DNA of 64,000 bases, from NCBI GenBank assembly GCA_022575985.1, contig JAKSXM010000282.1:1-64000 (forward strand), given 5' to 3'. Below the pieces are notes generated by a model that saw only the letters and a program-made list of their open reading frames with translations, did not search any database and was not told where the DNA came from. The position numbers and the translations under genes were made by a program. This DNA is from Anagrus nilaparvatae. Its lineage: Eukaryota; Arthropoda; Insecta; Hymenoptera; Mymaridae. This document shows, piece after piece, positions 35,600-47,090 of this stretch. The stretch's first letter is position 1; the number at the start of each line of letters is the position of its first letter.

Positions 35600-36260
35600 G
35601 CCTCAAATTAAGAAAATTTAGTATGTTAGCGATGGTTGTCCGGGACAATACAAAAATTGTTCCAAAACCTATACAATTTATGTCAACATTAAAAGAATTT
35701 TGGTATTGATGCTAAGTGGATATTTTTTGCAACTTCTCACGGTAAATCAACTTGTGATATCATTGGAGGTACGATAAAAAGAGATACAAGCAAAGAAAGT
35801 TTACGTCGTGAATTTGATAATCAAATAATAAATGTAAACTGCATTCATGAATTTTGTGAACATCATTTACCAACAATAAAAACAATAATAATAAGCAGAG
35901 AGGAGTTAAACCTGGAACGTGACACAACATCATCAATTGCGCATACCATTCCAGGAACACGAAATTATCACGACTTTACTCCATTATCAAATACAATAAT
36001 TGGCTATAAATATTTAAGTTCAGATGAAAGTTATTCCTTAAGATTTAATTTGTTGAAAAAATAGCTTATAAATGGTCAGCAAATACTTATGTCTCTTTCG
36101 TAATCTCAAATACTTGGGCGGTAGGTTTTATTACAGATATAATTGAAGATGAATTAATAGCTGAAACATCTGTATTACAAAGTTTTTCAAAAAATATCTA
36201 GAAATGGCCTGGTACTGAGACCCGTGTTAAAGTAGGCTTTAATGAAATTTTATAAAATGT
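35600..36260 (+). pseudogene. Relic of a transposase-like protein (SDGxxGQYKN / TSHGKS type)
   Basis: In broken frames the region encodes SDGCPGQYKN near 35629-35658, then IDAKWIFFATSHGKSTCD and IIGGTIKRDTSKESLRREFDNQ (35707-35822). Later come NTWAVGFITDII and KWPGTETRVKVGFNEIL. I recall this order from a family of uncharacterised arthropod proteins that look transposon-encoded, with the Asp-Gly and His-Gly-Lys motifs as candidate catalytic sites; that attribution is from memory and is not firm. Frame breaks and stops (for example after KYLSSDES..RFNLLKK at 36062) make it inactive. It lies between inverted tandem arrays that may be its terminal repeats. Confidence 0.5.
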
Positions 36261-36604
36261 ATCGGCTACAAATGAAAATGATAAAGTAAGCTAAATATTA
36301 TGTAAATATCAATAAAAATTTTTTTAATAGAATAATTTTCTTCTTATTAAAAAACTCATTCTTTTAAAGATTATCAAAATATGTATTTCATTCATTATTA
36401 TTTAAAAAATTTTTTTTCTTTAAAGAATAGCTATATTTTATAGAATGTAACTCCGAATTCTACCTAGTGACCAATATAGAGCTAAAAAATAATTTAAATT
36501 TGTAGAATTTCCTATGAACTCTTTTACACTAAAGCCAAAAAATTATTAAAGTATAGAAAAAGTTTTAAATTTTACTGGAAACCCGAATTTGACATTAATT
36601 AAAT

Positions 36605-37135
36605 AATACAGGGTCATGTAGTGCGGCAAAATTCAAAAAAACTGCTAAAAAACGAAAAAAATCAAAATTTTGTATTTAAGGCATTGGGTGTGAGCTCATT
36701 TACATCAATGCTTAAAAATTATTTAAATAAAGAAAATATGTAAAATTTCCCTGGAAATCCGAATCTCACCTTGTTTAAATTGTTCGGAGTCATTTATAAC
36801 GGGAAAATTCAAAAAAACTGATAAAAAACGATAAAAATCAAAATTTTGTATTTAAGGCATTTGGTTTGAGCTCGTTTACATCGAAGCCTAAAAATTATTT
36901 AAATAAAGAAAATATGAAAAGTTTTCCTAGGAATCCGAATCTCATCTTGTTTAAATCGTTCGGAGTCATTTAGAGCAGGAAAATTCAAAAAAACTGCTAA
37001 AAAACGATAAAAATCAAAATTTTGTATTTAAGGCATTTGGTGTAAGTTCGTTTACATTGAAGCCTAAAAATTATTTAAATAAAGAAAATATGTGAAATTT
37101 CCCTGGGAATCCGAATCTTACTTCTCTAAAATTAG
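36605..37135 (-). repeat. Inverted copies of the 176-bp tandem units
   Basis: Three units identical in type to the array at 34345-35245, in the opposite orientation. Together the two arrays form subrepeat-containing inverted ends around the relic at 35600-36260. Confidence 0.88.
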
Positions 37136-37204
37136 ACAATTTTAAGAACTTTTCGTTTTTTGACCTGACAAAATTATAAGGCACGATTTCATCTATACAT
37201 TACA

Positions 37205-39335
37205 TATATGAGTAATTCTTAGTGAAACTTTACTAATGGAAAGGTAAAAGTCGGGGATTTGAAAAAAACTAATTGGGTTGGGTTTGGTATACGTTCATAA
37301 GATACCATACCAAATTTTAAGGTTTTAGGTTCAAAGGGTACAAAATGGCGGCTATTTTTCGGTCTTATATGGTTTTAAAAAAAAATCATTTTTAAAAATG
37401 ACAATTTTCGATTTCATTTTTTCTACCCTCTGAATAAAGCTGAAAAATGGTTTTCTTGACTATGTCTTATGTAAAATTTCCCGCTGAATCCGAATCTGCC
37501 ACCAGTTTTTCAAAAAAACGCCAAGGAAAACCGGAAAATTGGAAAAACTAAGAAAACTCATTTTTTTTCAAACGCAGATTTTTCATACAGTCGTAACTTT
37601 TTTTTTTCCTAACCGGTCTTAAAATTTTTGTTTTTGTATGTACTTTTTAATAAAAAAAAAATTTTTCAGAGTATTTGCCTTTTAAGTACTTAAAAATCCA
37701 TTTCAATATTTCCCATTTTCACGAAATTTTCCATTTTCAATTTTCCGGATTTCCTTGTCACCTAATGAAAATTTTGACCAAATTTTCGGATTCCTCGAGA
37801 AATTTTACTAAAGACCCCCTTTTTTGAAAAGTTTTGGATGTTTCCATAACGCTATAGAAATAAAAGAAATAGCAAAATACTGAATAACTACAAAATACGA
37901 CAATGTTATAAAATAGGGTTTTTTCGTAATCTTTAATTCAAAGCTGCAACCTCGACAGTTAACCAAAATACTTCCACTTGGTCTCATTTTTTTCGTATAA
38001 ATGTCACCTTTCAATTTTCGTTCACCGCAATTTTTTTTAATTAATTTTCTCACGGCGATAGTCAATAAACCAAACGCCTATTCTTATCCCAAAATGACCA
38101 ATTTTTAAACTGCTGCCAAAATTCTAATTTTTGATAGAAATGGGTTCTGTAGGCCTTGAAAATTTTCTACAAGCACTAAGTTTTCAAAAAATTTTTACTC
38201 GTTTTTTTATAGTTATTTGTTTCGCAGATATGATAACTTAAAGTCAGAGTCCCATTTTTAGGGTTTTTGAAAAAAAGTCAATTTTAATCTTTATCTTTAA
38301 AAAGAGGATATCTTAGAAAATATTTAAAGAAAAAAGACGAGTAAAATTTTTTTGGAAACTTAGTGCTTGTAGAAAATTTTCAAGGCCTACAGAACTCATT
38401 TCTATCAAAAATTATAATTTTGGCAGCAATTTAAAAATTGGTCATTTTGGGGTAAGAATAGGCGTTTGGTTTATTGACTATCGCCGTGAGAGAATTAATT
38501 AAAAAAAATTGCGGTGTACGAGAATTGAAAGGTGACATTTATACGAAAAAAATGAGACCAAGTGGAAGTATTTTGGTTAACTGTCGAGGTTGCAGCTTTG
38601 AATTAAAGATTACGAAAAAACCCTATTTTATAACATTGTCGTATTTTGTAGTTATTCAGTATTTTGCTATTTCTTTTATTTCTATAGCGTTATGGAAACA
38701 TCCAAAACTTTTCAAAAAAGGGGGTCTTTAGTAAAATTTCTCGAGGAATCCGAAAATTTGGTCAAAATTTTCATTAGGTGACAAGGAAATCCGGAAAATT
38801 GAAAATGGAAAATTTCGTGAAAATGGGAAATATTGAAATGGATTTTTAAGTACTTAAAAGGCAAATACTCTGAAAAATTTTTTTTTTATTAAAAAGTACA
38901 TACAAAAACAAAAATTTTAAGACCGGTTAGGAAAAAAAAAAAGTTACGACTGTATGAAAAATCTGCGTTTGAAAAAAAATGAGTTTTCTTAGTTTTTCCA
39001 ATTTTCCGGTTTTCCTTGGCGTTTTTTTGAAAAACTGGTGGCAGATTCGGATTCAGCGGGAAATTTTACATAAGACATAGTCAAGAAAACCATTTTTCAG
39101 CTTTATTCAGAGGGTAGAAAAAATGAAATCGAAAATTGTCATTTTTAAAAATGATTTTTTTTTAAAACCATATAAGACCGAAAAATAGCCGCCATTTTGT
39201 ACCCTTTGAACCTAAAACCTTAAAATTTGGTATGGTATCTTATGAACGTATACCAAACCCAACCCAATTAGTTTTTTTCAAATCCCCGACTTTTACCTTT
39301 CCATTAGTAAAGTTTCACTAAGAATTACTCATATA
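37205..39335. mobile_element. Near-perfect 2.1-kb palindrome (foldback)
   Basis: Left arm 37205-38201 and right arm 38338-39335 are inverted copies of about 1 kb that look about 98-99% identical; the spacer is 136 bp. Outside, related GGCACGAT (37187) and, inverted, GGTACGAT (39348) tips suggest a slightly longer element. Each arm can be read as an 85-codon ORF (minus 37808-38065, plus 38474-38731) differing at only three residues, but the peptide resembles nothing I know and the match follows from the DNA symmetry. The high arm identity means recent formation or ongoing gene conversion. Confidence 0.88.
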
Positions 39336-39845
39336 GTGATCGTACCTAAAAACCTGTGCGTAGGGTTATGGAGGATGTCGTCACTTACACACAAACTTAA
39401 AATTTTAAAAAGATGTTTAACTATTTTACAGTAATACTAGGTATTTAAGAAAAAGTATTATTTGCCTTGTTTTTTTATGGTTTGTTTCAAAATTTTCTGA
39501 AAGCAGCTATGTTATATTATATAGCCATTTATAGGTTATGCAAATATTTTTTTTAAATAACAAATAAATAGAAGAGATAATAAGACTCCAATATAAATTT
39601 TTATTACTTATAAATATAAAAAATAAATTTTGCAGTTTACACGAGTTTTCATTTTTATTACATTGAAAAAAAAATTTACAAAATATTTATCTATTTAATT
39701 TTATTATTTTAAGATTTACTCCACTTCTAGTATAACAACATAATTTTTAAAATTAATTTTTTCTTTTTATATTATTATAGAAGTATAGAACATGGTGTAT
39801 ACTTTATTGTTATTTATTTTCTTTTTAACTTATATTGCAAAAATT
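39336..39845. other. AT-rich DNA, nothing recognised
   Basis: Spacer between the palindrome and the right outer arm. Confidence 0.4.
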
Positions 39846-40437
39846 TTCATATTTTCTCCATTTTAAATTTGATTTCTAGTTACTTACTTGGTACAACACT
39901 TCTAGCATCTCAAATAAGTTGTAAAAAAACGCATTCCAGACTCGTGCATCCGTATAGCTTGGTAGAATGAAGTATTTATTAAAGATGCCCATGTGGATAA
40001 GAGTTTTTTTTACAAAATCCCTAATTATTATAAAGAAAAATTTAAAAAACATGATTCTAACCTATCCAAGTTTTTTTATTTTTAGACTTAAAATATCTTT
40101 GCCGGACTTAAAATCATAAAAAATTTTGACCAAATTATTCTAAATTTGAAAGAGAAAACTATAGCAAATGATTTTTAATGATTTTTTTGCATATTATTCC
40201 TGATGCAAGAAAAAACAAAATACAAAGAATTCTTGAAAATTTTATTTTTACATTTATTACTGTTTACCGGGATTCAAAAATGATATTTTTTTTTGTATTT
40301 TGTAGCTTTTGCAACAAGGAATCATTTACTGCTAAATTTTTAAGCAAAACTCCACTTAGGAATTTTCCTCTTTTTAAAATAATTTTTTTTTTCATTTTTA
40401 GAATGGGAATTTTTCCATGAACGTTTCAGACTTGAAT
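39846..40437 (-). repeat. Right arm of the outer 12-kb inverted repeat
   Basis: Inverted match of 28468-29036. It carries a short extra duplication near 40090-40180 relative to the left arm. Its outer end lies only about 20 bp from the Helitron 3' terminus at 40456. Confidence 0.8.
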
Positions 40438-40924
40438 GAAATTTTTAATTATTAACTAGATTACCGTGAACATTAGTGAGACTGAGCGAAGCCACTGTAA
40501 TTTTATAGGTTTATTTAATGATTCCTTATAAAGCTTAAAATTATGATTTCTAAAAAAAAAATAATTTAAAAGATAAGTAATACTATTATTATTAATAATA
40601 TTAATAATATTATTATTAATAATAACAAAAGTTCTTTCATTTTAAATTTAAATGATTTAACATAAAAATAATTTCTATTTTGTATGTTTTTTGTTTTAAT
40701 AAATAACAACTTTTAAGAGAAAAAAATTACAAAAAACTTACCGTTAATCTACTTTTATTTCAATTTTTCTGTTTTTAATTTTTAAATGATATAAATAAAT
40801 AAATGCTTATAAATTTAATAAAAAAACACTTTATTGAATTATTTCACATATAAAATATAATTTTTTTCTATCATTGTGTGTTGATATTTTCATAAATATC
40901 GTTTTTTAATTTGTGTAAAAGCTT

Positions 40925-42480
40925 TTATTTGTCCTTAAAAGAAGCGCATAGTCGAATAGAGTCGTATCTATATTTATTATAACCTTTTATTAAAATTAAA
41001 TGGTTACTTGATTTAACTCTACTTAATCCTACGTAAGTTATGCCTAATTGTTTTTCACTGTTTCCTATATGGAGAAATATTTTATGAATAGTCTGTCCTT
41101 GCGACTTGTGTATTGTTATCGAATAAGATAAAATAAGTGGAATTTGTGTTCTGCTGCATTGTATTTTATTATTCGTCCATGTTCGAGTTAGTGGAATTAT
41201 CGGAAACAAATTTTTATATAATTATAGTCTTCGGTAATTGTCAAATTCTACCATGATTGCTTCTGGTAATTGCGGCAGTGAATCATTGTCAGAATAAAAT
41301 ATTTCTCTGACATGACCTAAAGTACCATTGATTAAACCTCCAGCAGTCCATAAGTTTGCCCTTAACATTACACGATAATTTTCAGATAAATATAGGATAT
41401 TTTGTAATCCTGAATCTTTTTTATCCGAACAACTCATGGCTACATTGGGTACATTTGTACCTACAATGCAAGCTACTGCGTTTCCTGTGTTTTTAAAATA
41501 TTTTTCGTTATGTGCATCTACTTCTGTGCATTTCGGGTATAAGTGTATTGCATCTTCTAATAAATCTAATTCATTTTTGGTATTATGGTTTTCCGTCTGT
41601 TATGTAATGCTTCATAATTTTCCTTGGACAATTCTGCGTTTGTCATTTCATCAAACAATTTAGAGTATGGCGTTTGATTACCTTCTTGTCGGTGTGCATT
41701 TTTTAAACAAAAGTATTTCTGAAAATCATTTAAAAAAATTTTTTCCTGTGATTGCATCTTGTCAGTATGTTTTTTTGTACTAAATATTGCTTTATCTCCT
41801 ACGGATGTTAATTGGTTATAATCGCCAAATAAGTAGATTATTAATACACCGAATGGTTCATCAATTTCCTTAGCAAAAATTTCTCTACCCCGTGATTCTA
41901 TTTGGTATAAAGTTCGTAAACCTATTTATGACATTTCGTCAATTATTTCTTCTTTTGTCAGTAATAGTATTTGGATCCTCATTTGGACATAATATTTTAT
42001 ATAAATCATGCCATTGATGATCTGCAGCTCTAAATGCGAAAAAATATTTTTGGTTTTTTCAACTGTTTAACGATGGTAATAAGTTCGTCACACCGTTGAT
42101 ACCAATAACTGCTGATAGATCTTATTTTAGAAGAATAAACCATAATATGTTACCAGAAGTTTTTATCCTTTTCTAATTTGTTTTTTAATTGTTCTATAGC
42201 GCATTCTTGTAATTTCGATTTTTTCACATAAATTCCTGCTTTTTGTAACATTTCATGACCCATAACGGTATTCAAATAAAAAAATCTGAATCTTGGATCT
42301 TGTGCGAAAATTTCATCTTTATATTTCATAAGATGTTTGAAATATTGATCTAAAGTAACTTTAATTCTCTAATTTGTGAAAAGTCTGCTATTCCTCGAAA
42401 TAAATGCGGGAATGCACAAGCTATGTAACCTTCCGTTATGAATTCATTAATTGGATCGTTTTCTAATGGTTTATCTTATG
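40925..42480 (-). pseudogene. Helitron Rep/helicase protein remnant
   Basis: From 42480 downward: INEFITEGYIACAFPHLF, DFSQIRELK, then YFKHLMKYKDEIFAQDPRFR and GHEMLQKAGIYVKKSKLQ, typical of the Helitron-like N-terminal domain. About 400 codons normally present, including the helicase Walker A loop, are missing between about 42000 and 41940. The PIF1-like part resumes with IDEMS (motif II), LFGDYNQLTSVGD (motif III), NYRVMLRANLWTAGGLINGT, SYSITIHKSQGQT and YVGLSRVKSS (motifs V and VI). Breaks include several stops in the N domain, a one-base loss near 41568, and a TAA after NYRRL at about 41220. The family unwinds and transfers one DNA strand during rolling-circle transposition; this copy cannot. 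Confidence 0.87.
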
Positions 42481-42498
42481 ATCTTGATTAATAATATA

Positions 42499-43488
42499 TG
42501 GGCGATTATTTCTCAACCCGGCCACCCCCTTCTGTCCAAAAATGGTGGCAACTTAAAAAGATTTTGGTTTTCTCAAATTGACTGGAAAAGGGTCTAGTTT
42601 TTTATTCTCATTAGCCTTTTCAACTCTGTAAATCTACTGTGCCCATTTTAGGTACTGAGCGGCGGCAGGTCGACATTTTAAAAACAGAAAAATTGAAATA
42701 AAAGTAGATTAACGTTTATTGTAATTTTTTTCTCTTAAAAGTTGTTATTTATTAAAACAAAGAAAATGAGACCACTTGCGTGGTAATTGGTTGATTTCTT
42801 AAAAAGTTTTGAGGGTGCTATGTAGTTTTTAAAAATGGGTAAAAAGCGGCTACTTTGACTGATGATATCTCTGAATCTACATATCCAAAATAAAAAAGTT
42901 TTAGTGCAAAATGGTAGTCTTTTGATACATAATAAGTGTGCCAAATATCAAGGGATTTGATTGAGTAGTTTCGGATTTAGCAATTTTAAGGGTAATTCTG
43001 AGACAAATTTTGACCCATTTTTTTAAGAGAATTAATACCCAAAAATTGCTAAATTGCCAAAAGACTACCATTTTGCACTAAAACTTTTTTATTTTGGATA
43101 TGTAGGTTCAGAGATATCATCAGTCAAAGTAGCCGCTTTTTACCCATTTTTAAAAACTACATAGCACCCACAAAACTTTTTAAGAAATCAACCAATTACC
43201 ACGCAAGTGGTCTCATTTTCTTTGTTTTAATAAATAACAACTTTTAAGAGAAAAAAATTACAAAAAACTTACCGTTAATCTACTTTTATTTCAATTTTTC
43301 TGTTTTTAAAATGTTGACCTGCCGCCGCTCAGTACCAAAAATGGGCACAGTAGATTTACAGAGTTGAAAAGGCCAATGAGAATAAAAAACTAGACCCTTT
43401 TCCAGTCAATTTAAGAAAACCAAAATCTTTTTAAGTTGCCACCATTTTTGGACAGAAGGGGGTGGCCGGGTTGAGAAATAATCGCCCA
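42499..43488. mobile_element. 990-bp palindromic MITE inserted in the Helitron
   Basis: TGGGCGATTATTTCTCAACC at the left and its exact inverse at the right end begin arms of about 490 bp that are almost identical; the centre is near 42994. TATA flanks both ends. The tips and the inner TTGGTTTTCTCAAATTGAC phrase show it belongs with the smaller element at 15653-16151. The near-identity of the arms shows the insertion or its formation is recent. It splits the Helitron reading region. Confidence 0.9.
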
Positions 43489-43705
43489 TATATATCTGGT
43501 ATATTTGTTTCAGTTATTGTTTTATCATAAATTTCAGATGAATTATTTGATTAGTTAGAATTATTTTCCTAATTTTCTATTATATTAATGTCTAAAGATT
43601 GTAATTCGTTAGATATGTTTCCATTAATTGGTAATTGTTTTAAAATATCTTTATCTATTTCTATATTTTTGTAATATATATTATTTAATTTATAGGCTAG
43701 TCCCT
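43489..43705 (-). pseudogene. Helitron N-terminal coding remnant beyond the MITE
   Basis: The minus strand encodes AKGLAYKLNNIYYKNIEIDK, then LPINGNISNELQSLDINIIEN, before the MITE junction. It reads as the acidic/Asn-rich linker upstream of the Helitron N domain. The ORF continues upstream to 43892, but that part is in unrelated AT-rich sequence. Confidence 0.45.
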
Positions 43706-44507
43706 TTGCAGTAGAAATCCTCGAAAATCGGCAAATCTCGGAATAGTGAGATTTTTTTTTAATTTGCAGAAAATATATTTTAGAATAACGTGTTAAGTTT
43801 GTGCCCAATAAAAATTGGCACATTTTTGTTAACAAACAATTGTTTATGCCAAAACGTGAATTTTCGTGGTTTTTCCCATGTAGAATTTTCAATTTTTAAA
43901 ATATTTGAAAGAAATTTTAATGAAAAGTACCTTTTGATTCAAATAGCCTTTTAACCCTTTTTTTGAAATTTTTATTTAAACAAAAATTATAAACAAATTA
44001 TTTAACTGGTGAATTGTGAATTGCTTGAAATTGCCGGATATCGTTAGGATATGCAAGTATAAGTATTCATCAACATTCTTGCCAAGTTAGAACCCTTAAT
44101 TATTTATAGTTTTTTAATAATTAATAATCAAAAAAAAAGTGATTAAATCCAATTTATTAAAAAAGTAGCCATCAAAGATTAGCGAATCTGACCTTAAAAA
44201 ATTCTTTGAGCCAAGATCTTCAAAGTGTGAAAAAATAAAAATTTTAATGGACTGGTTCGCACGCTAGAGCGGTTGAAAAAAATGTTTAAAATTTACCTTA
44301 GATGTAAAATTAAGTTGTGTCGCTCGTACAAGACGGAAGAAAATGAAAATTAAATTCTAAAGAGCATTTATCGTCGGCTTGAATTTAAAAAAAAAAGTTA
44401 TTATGACCAATAGGAGCCGAGATTAGCGCAAAAGTTTTTCTGTGTTTCTGCCATAGTGCCCTTAAATTTTCACTATCTTGAATCATTTTAAAAATTGGTT
44501 AAATAAT
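43706..44507. other. AT-rich DNA, nothing firm
   Basis: No recognised gene or element. The Helitron 5' end may be here. Confidence 0.35.
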
Positions 44508-45041
44508 AAAAAAAATTTCATTGTATTTTTAAACAGTTGAAACGGCCATTTATAAATAAATAAAAGCTCGGTAAAAAATTTCTCCCCTCAAATACACAGC
44601 TGCGATGAGTATATAGTATACGTACTGATAGAGAAATAGAGATAAACTACGAGAACGCGCCGATAATTCGAGGCTTGCTTACAACTAACGAATCTTAATT
44701 AAAAATTAAATAACTTTTGTTTCAATTATGTAAAATAATTTTTAACCACTTAAAATATATCTAATTTTTCCCTGTCTATCTAATAATTGGGTGTCTAAGT
44801 GTTTTCGTAGTAAAATATTGCTAGTAAATATATAGGATGATAATTAATATTATTATATTACTATTTATTTTATATTATTATTATATTACATATTATTATA
44901 TTACATATTTCTTTATCAGTACGTATACTATATACTCATCGCAGCCGTGTATTTGAGGGGAGAAATTTTTTACCAAGTTTTTATTTATTTATAAATTGCC
45001 GTTTCAACTGTTAAATAAAAATACAATAAAATTTTTTTTAC
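44508..45041. mobile_element. Inverted-repeat element with 130-bp arms
   Basis: Left arm about 44508-44632 and right arm about 44910-45040 are near-perfect inverses; they include TTTCTCCCCTCAAATACACA, GATGAGTATATAGTATACGT and GTTGAAACGGC. The interior is AT-rich and non-coding. The right end coincides with the CTAG of a Helitron-type terminus (next entry). Confidence 0.7.
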
Positions 45042-45064
45042 TAGATTAAATTGCGCTTCGCGCA
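45041..45064 (-). terminator. Second Helitron-type 3' end (hairpin plus CTAG)
   Basis: On the minus strand, TGCGC-GAA-GCGCA (a 5-bp stem, 45064-45052) is followed by ATTTAAT and CTAG then T (45044-45041). This is the classic Helitron terminal hairpin with the CTRR end. The element would extend to higher coordinates; no coding region was recognised there. It is a transposition terminator rather than a transcription terminator. Confidence 0.5.
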
Positions 45065-45864
45065 GAGAAGATTTTGTATGATGTATAATATTATGATATT
45101 GAAGATACTTAACACAAAATTTATGCCGAATTTAAATAATTAATTTGTAGTTTTTGAGAGGTTAGTGAATTGCTATCGTATTAATTTTTATAGAACTGCG
45201 CCATCTGATTGCTCTACTTAATATATTTTGATTGAAAATTGAGATCACTGTAGTAGTGCTTGAAAACCCAAGCAACTTTTGAGTGTTAAGAGAGTGACCA
45301 TTAAAAGATCTATCCAATTTTATATTATTTCCGATTTTACAGATTTTTTCTGTTGCCAACGCAGGTTCACGTTAAAAAAAGGAAAAAAAGTTATCACGAT
45401 TATTTGGAAATTCGTTATATTATAAATCTATTGATCTTGGTCCTTTAATCAATGAGGAAGATGAAATTTCCCTAATATCCAATGAAATATAATCAATGTC
45501 GTAGATACACGATAGAAATTATTATTTCGCCTTTTTTCAGTATTTTTAATGACCTTTTAAATTGAAACAGATCTAAATGTCTCTACCAAATTTTATTTGT
45601 TTCTCTATTTACCACGAACATATACAATATACTCCTGATGTAACTGTCGAAATCTTTTGCTTTGCAGAAGATTGCTGTTGTAAAATTACCTTCAGAGAAA
45701 TTTTTTCGTAAATTTTACTCTTATGCTTTGTCATGTGATATCTCTATTATTAATGTTAGCTTATTTAAAAGAGAATTTCAAATTTGATTTGACACCTTCA
45801 ATTTTAATTTTTGACCGTAAAAAATGTGATTGTCCCTATCCACCTGTAATTATCTTTAAAATAA
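45065..45864. other. Probable non-autonomous Helitron body
   Basis: AT-rich, with a GC-moderate patch at 45180-45370. The minus-strand 65-codon ORF there (45162-45359) is unrecognised. The 5' end is not determined. Confidence 0.25.
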
Positions 45865-46225
45865 ACATTATTTACATGGACTATGTTTATAAGCAGGTGG
45901 GTTTCAAGCATGCCACTTCAGGAGGGGGCACAAATAAGCCATATTTGGGGGGGGGATGTTACATGGTCTCAGAATAATTTCAACGTAGTGACTTTAAGTT
46001 TAGGGATTTAGAATACACTTAATTTAGGACTATAATAAAGATTTTAGGAGATTAAAACTATTTTTTTTTTGGTTTAGGGAGTAAAAATTAAAAAGGCTTG
46101 TAGATTCAAAATATAAATTTAAACGTATTTCATATATTCCCTTTTTATATCGGACATAATTGCCCCCCCCCTTGATTTCAGTCTGCACCATCTACTTCTC
46201 CTTATAAACATGTTCCATATCAATA
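45865..46225. repeat. Imperfect inverted repeat with G9/C9 tracts
   Basis: ATGGACTATGTTTATAAGCA near 45877 pairs imperfectly with the inverse of 46195-46222. A run of nine G at about 45948 faces nine C at about 46154. It may be a degraded MITE of about 360 bp. Confidence 0.45.
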
Positions 46226-46391
46226 ATATTTTAATTTAAAAAATGAGTACCTTGAACTTTTTGGATTTATGGTTTAGGTACATTAAAATAACCAAAGGAC
46301 ATGGAAAATATTTACGTAAGTAAATGCTAGTCGGTGTAAAATACATTAATTGCACGAAATAATAATACGATTTCACTGTATATTATTTTAA

Positions 46392-47090
46392 AGCAATTAT
46401 TTTAAAAGTGATACTTAATTTGAGCCTGGAATCGTAAATTTTTTTTTTGAAGTCACATGGATATGACCCGTGTTTTCAGATAGTTTGAACCTTCAGAAAA
46501 CCGAAAAAAAATCGTGAACAAGAAATCGGCGATAGGTGCCAAAAAGATTTTTTCACTTTTATGTCAAAAACCGTGTTTTTCGTATCTAAGCTACCCCAAA
46601 TTTCTAAAATAACTTTTTACGTAAACAAAATTTAATAAAATAGATAAGAAAATCTGATTGCCAGGGAAAAACCACTCCAGAAGAAAAAAAAACTTATCTT
46701 TTTACGATGAAATTTAGCCAAGTTATCGTCAATTTAAGATTTTGCTCAAATTCGTCTTAAAAAAGATTGAAATTTTATTGAAAAAAGCCTGTTTCTGAAC
46801 CTTAAACATGCATTATTCGCTTGATGTTCATCGTAAAATAATAATTTTTTTTAATTCTTTCCTGGCAATTCATTTCTTTAAGAAAAAAATTATATTTATT
46901 GATAAAATTTTAATTTTTAGATCAAAAACTGTGTTAAGTAAATCTTGCTACTTACAGTTTTCAAAGGCTTTTGACCTTTGATTTTTTAAAGGTTCAAACT
47001 ATCTGAAAACACGGGACATATCCATGTGCCCCCCCAAAAAAAATTTACGATTCCAGGCTCAAATTAAGTATCACTTTTAAAATAATTGCT
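46392..47090. mobile_element. MITE/foldback of about 700 bp
   Basis: AGCAATTATTTTAAAAGTGA at 46392 and its inverse ending at 47090 begin arms of about 110 bp. They include ACTTAATTTGAGCCTGGAAT and GTGTTTTCAGATAGTTTGAA. The interior also folds on itself less perfectly (GCCAGGGAAA near 46662 against the inverse near 46860). Confidence 0.8.

Larger units (their letters stand above)
34345..37135. mobile_element. Probable DNA element with satellite-like inverted termini
   Basis: Two opposing arrays of the same 176-bp unit (five left, three right) bracket about 1.36 kb with a transposase-like relic. This looks like a transposon whose long inverted ends are made of subterminal tandem repeats. Exact ends and target duplication were not found. 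Confidence 0.5.
40456..43705 (-). mobile_element. Helitron rolling-circle transposon, decayed and interrupted
   Basis: On the minus strand the element ends with CTAG followed by T (40459-40456), preceded by GTTCACGGTAAT and a GCTTCGCTCA-containing terminal segment, the expected Helitron 3' signature. Its coding remnants are in the right order on that strand: N-region at 43705-43489, then after a MITE insertion the Helitron-like N domain (42480-42000) and PIF1-like helicase (41940-40925). The 5' TC end was not located; the match fades above about 43705. Confidence 0.75.

Noticed and set aside
37808..38731. Twin 85-codon ORFs in the palindrome arms as conserved genes
   Set aside because: Their similarity follows from the DNA palindrome; no homology, no codon evidence beyond lack of stops.
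40582..40625. ATT/AAT palindromic run as a regulatory hairpin
   Set aside because: Simple trinucleotide repeat that is self-complementary by composition.
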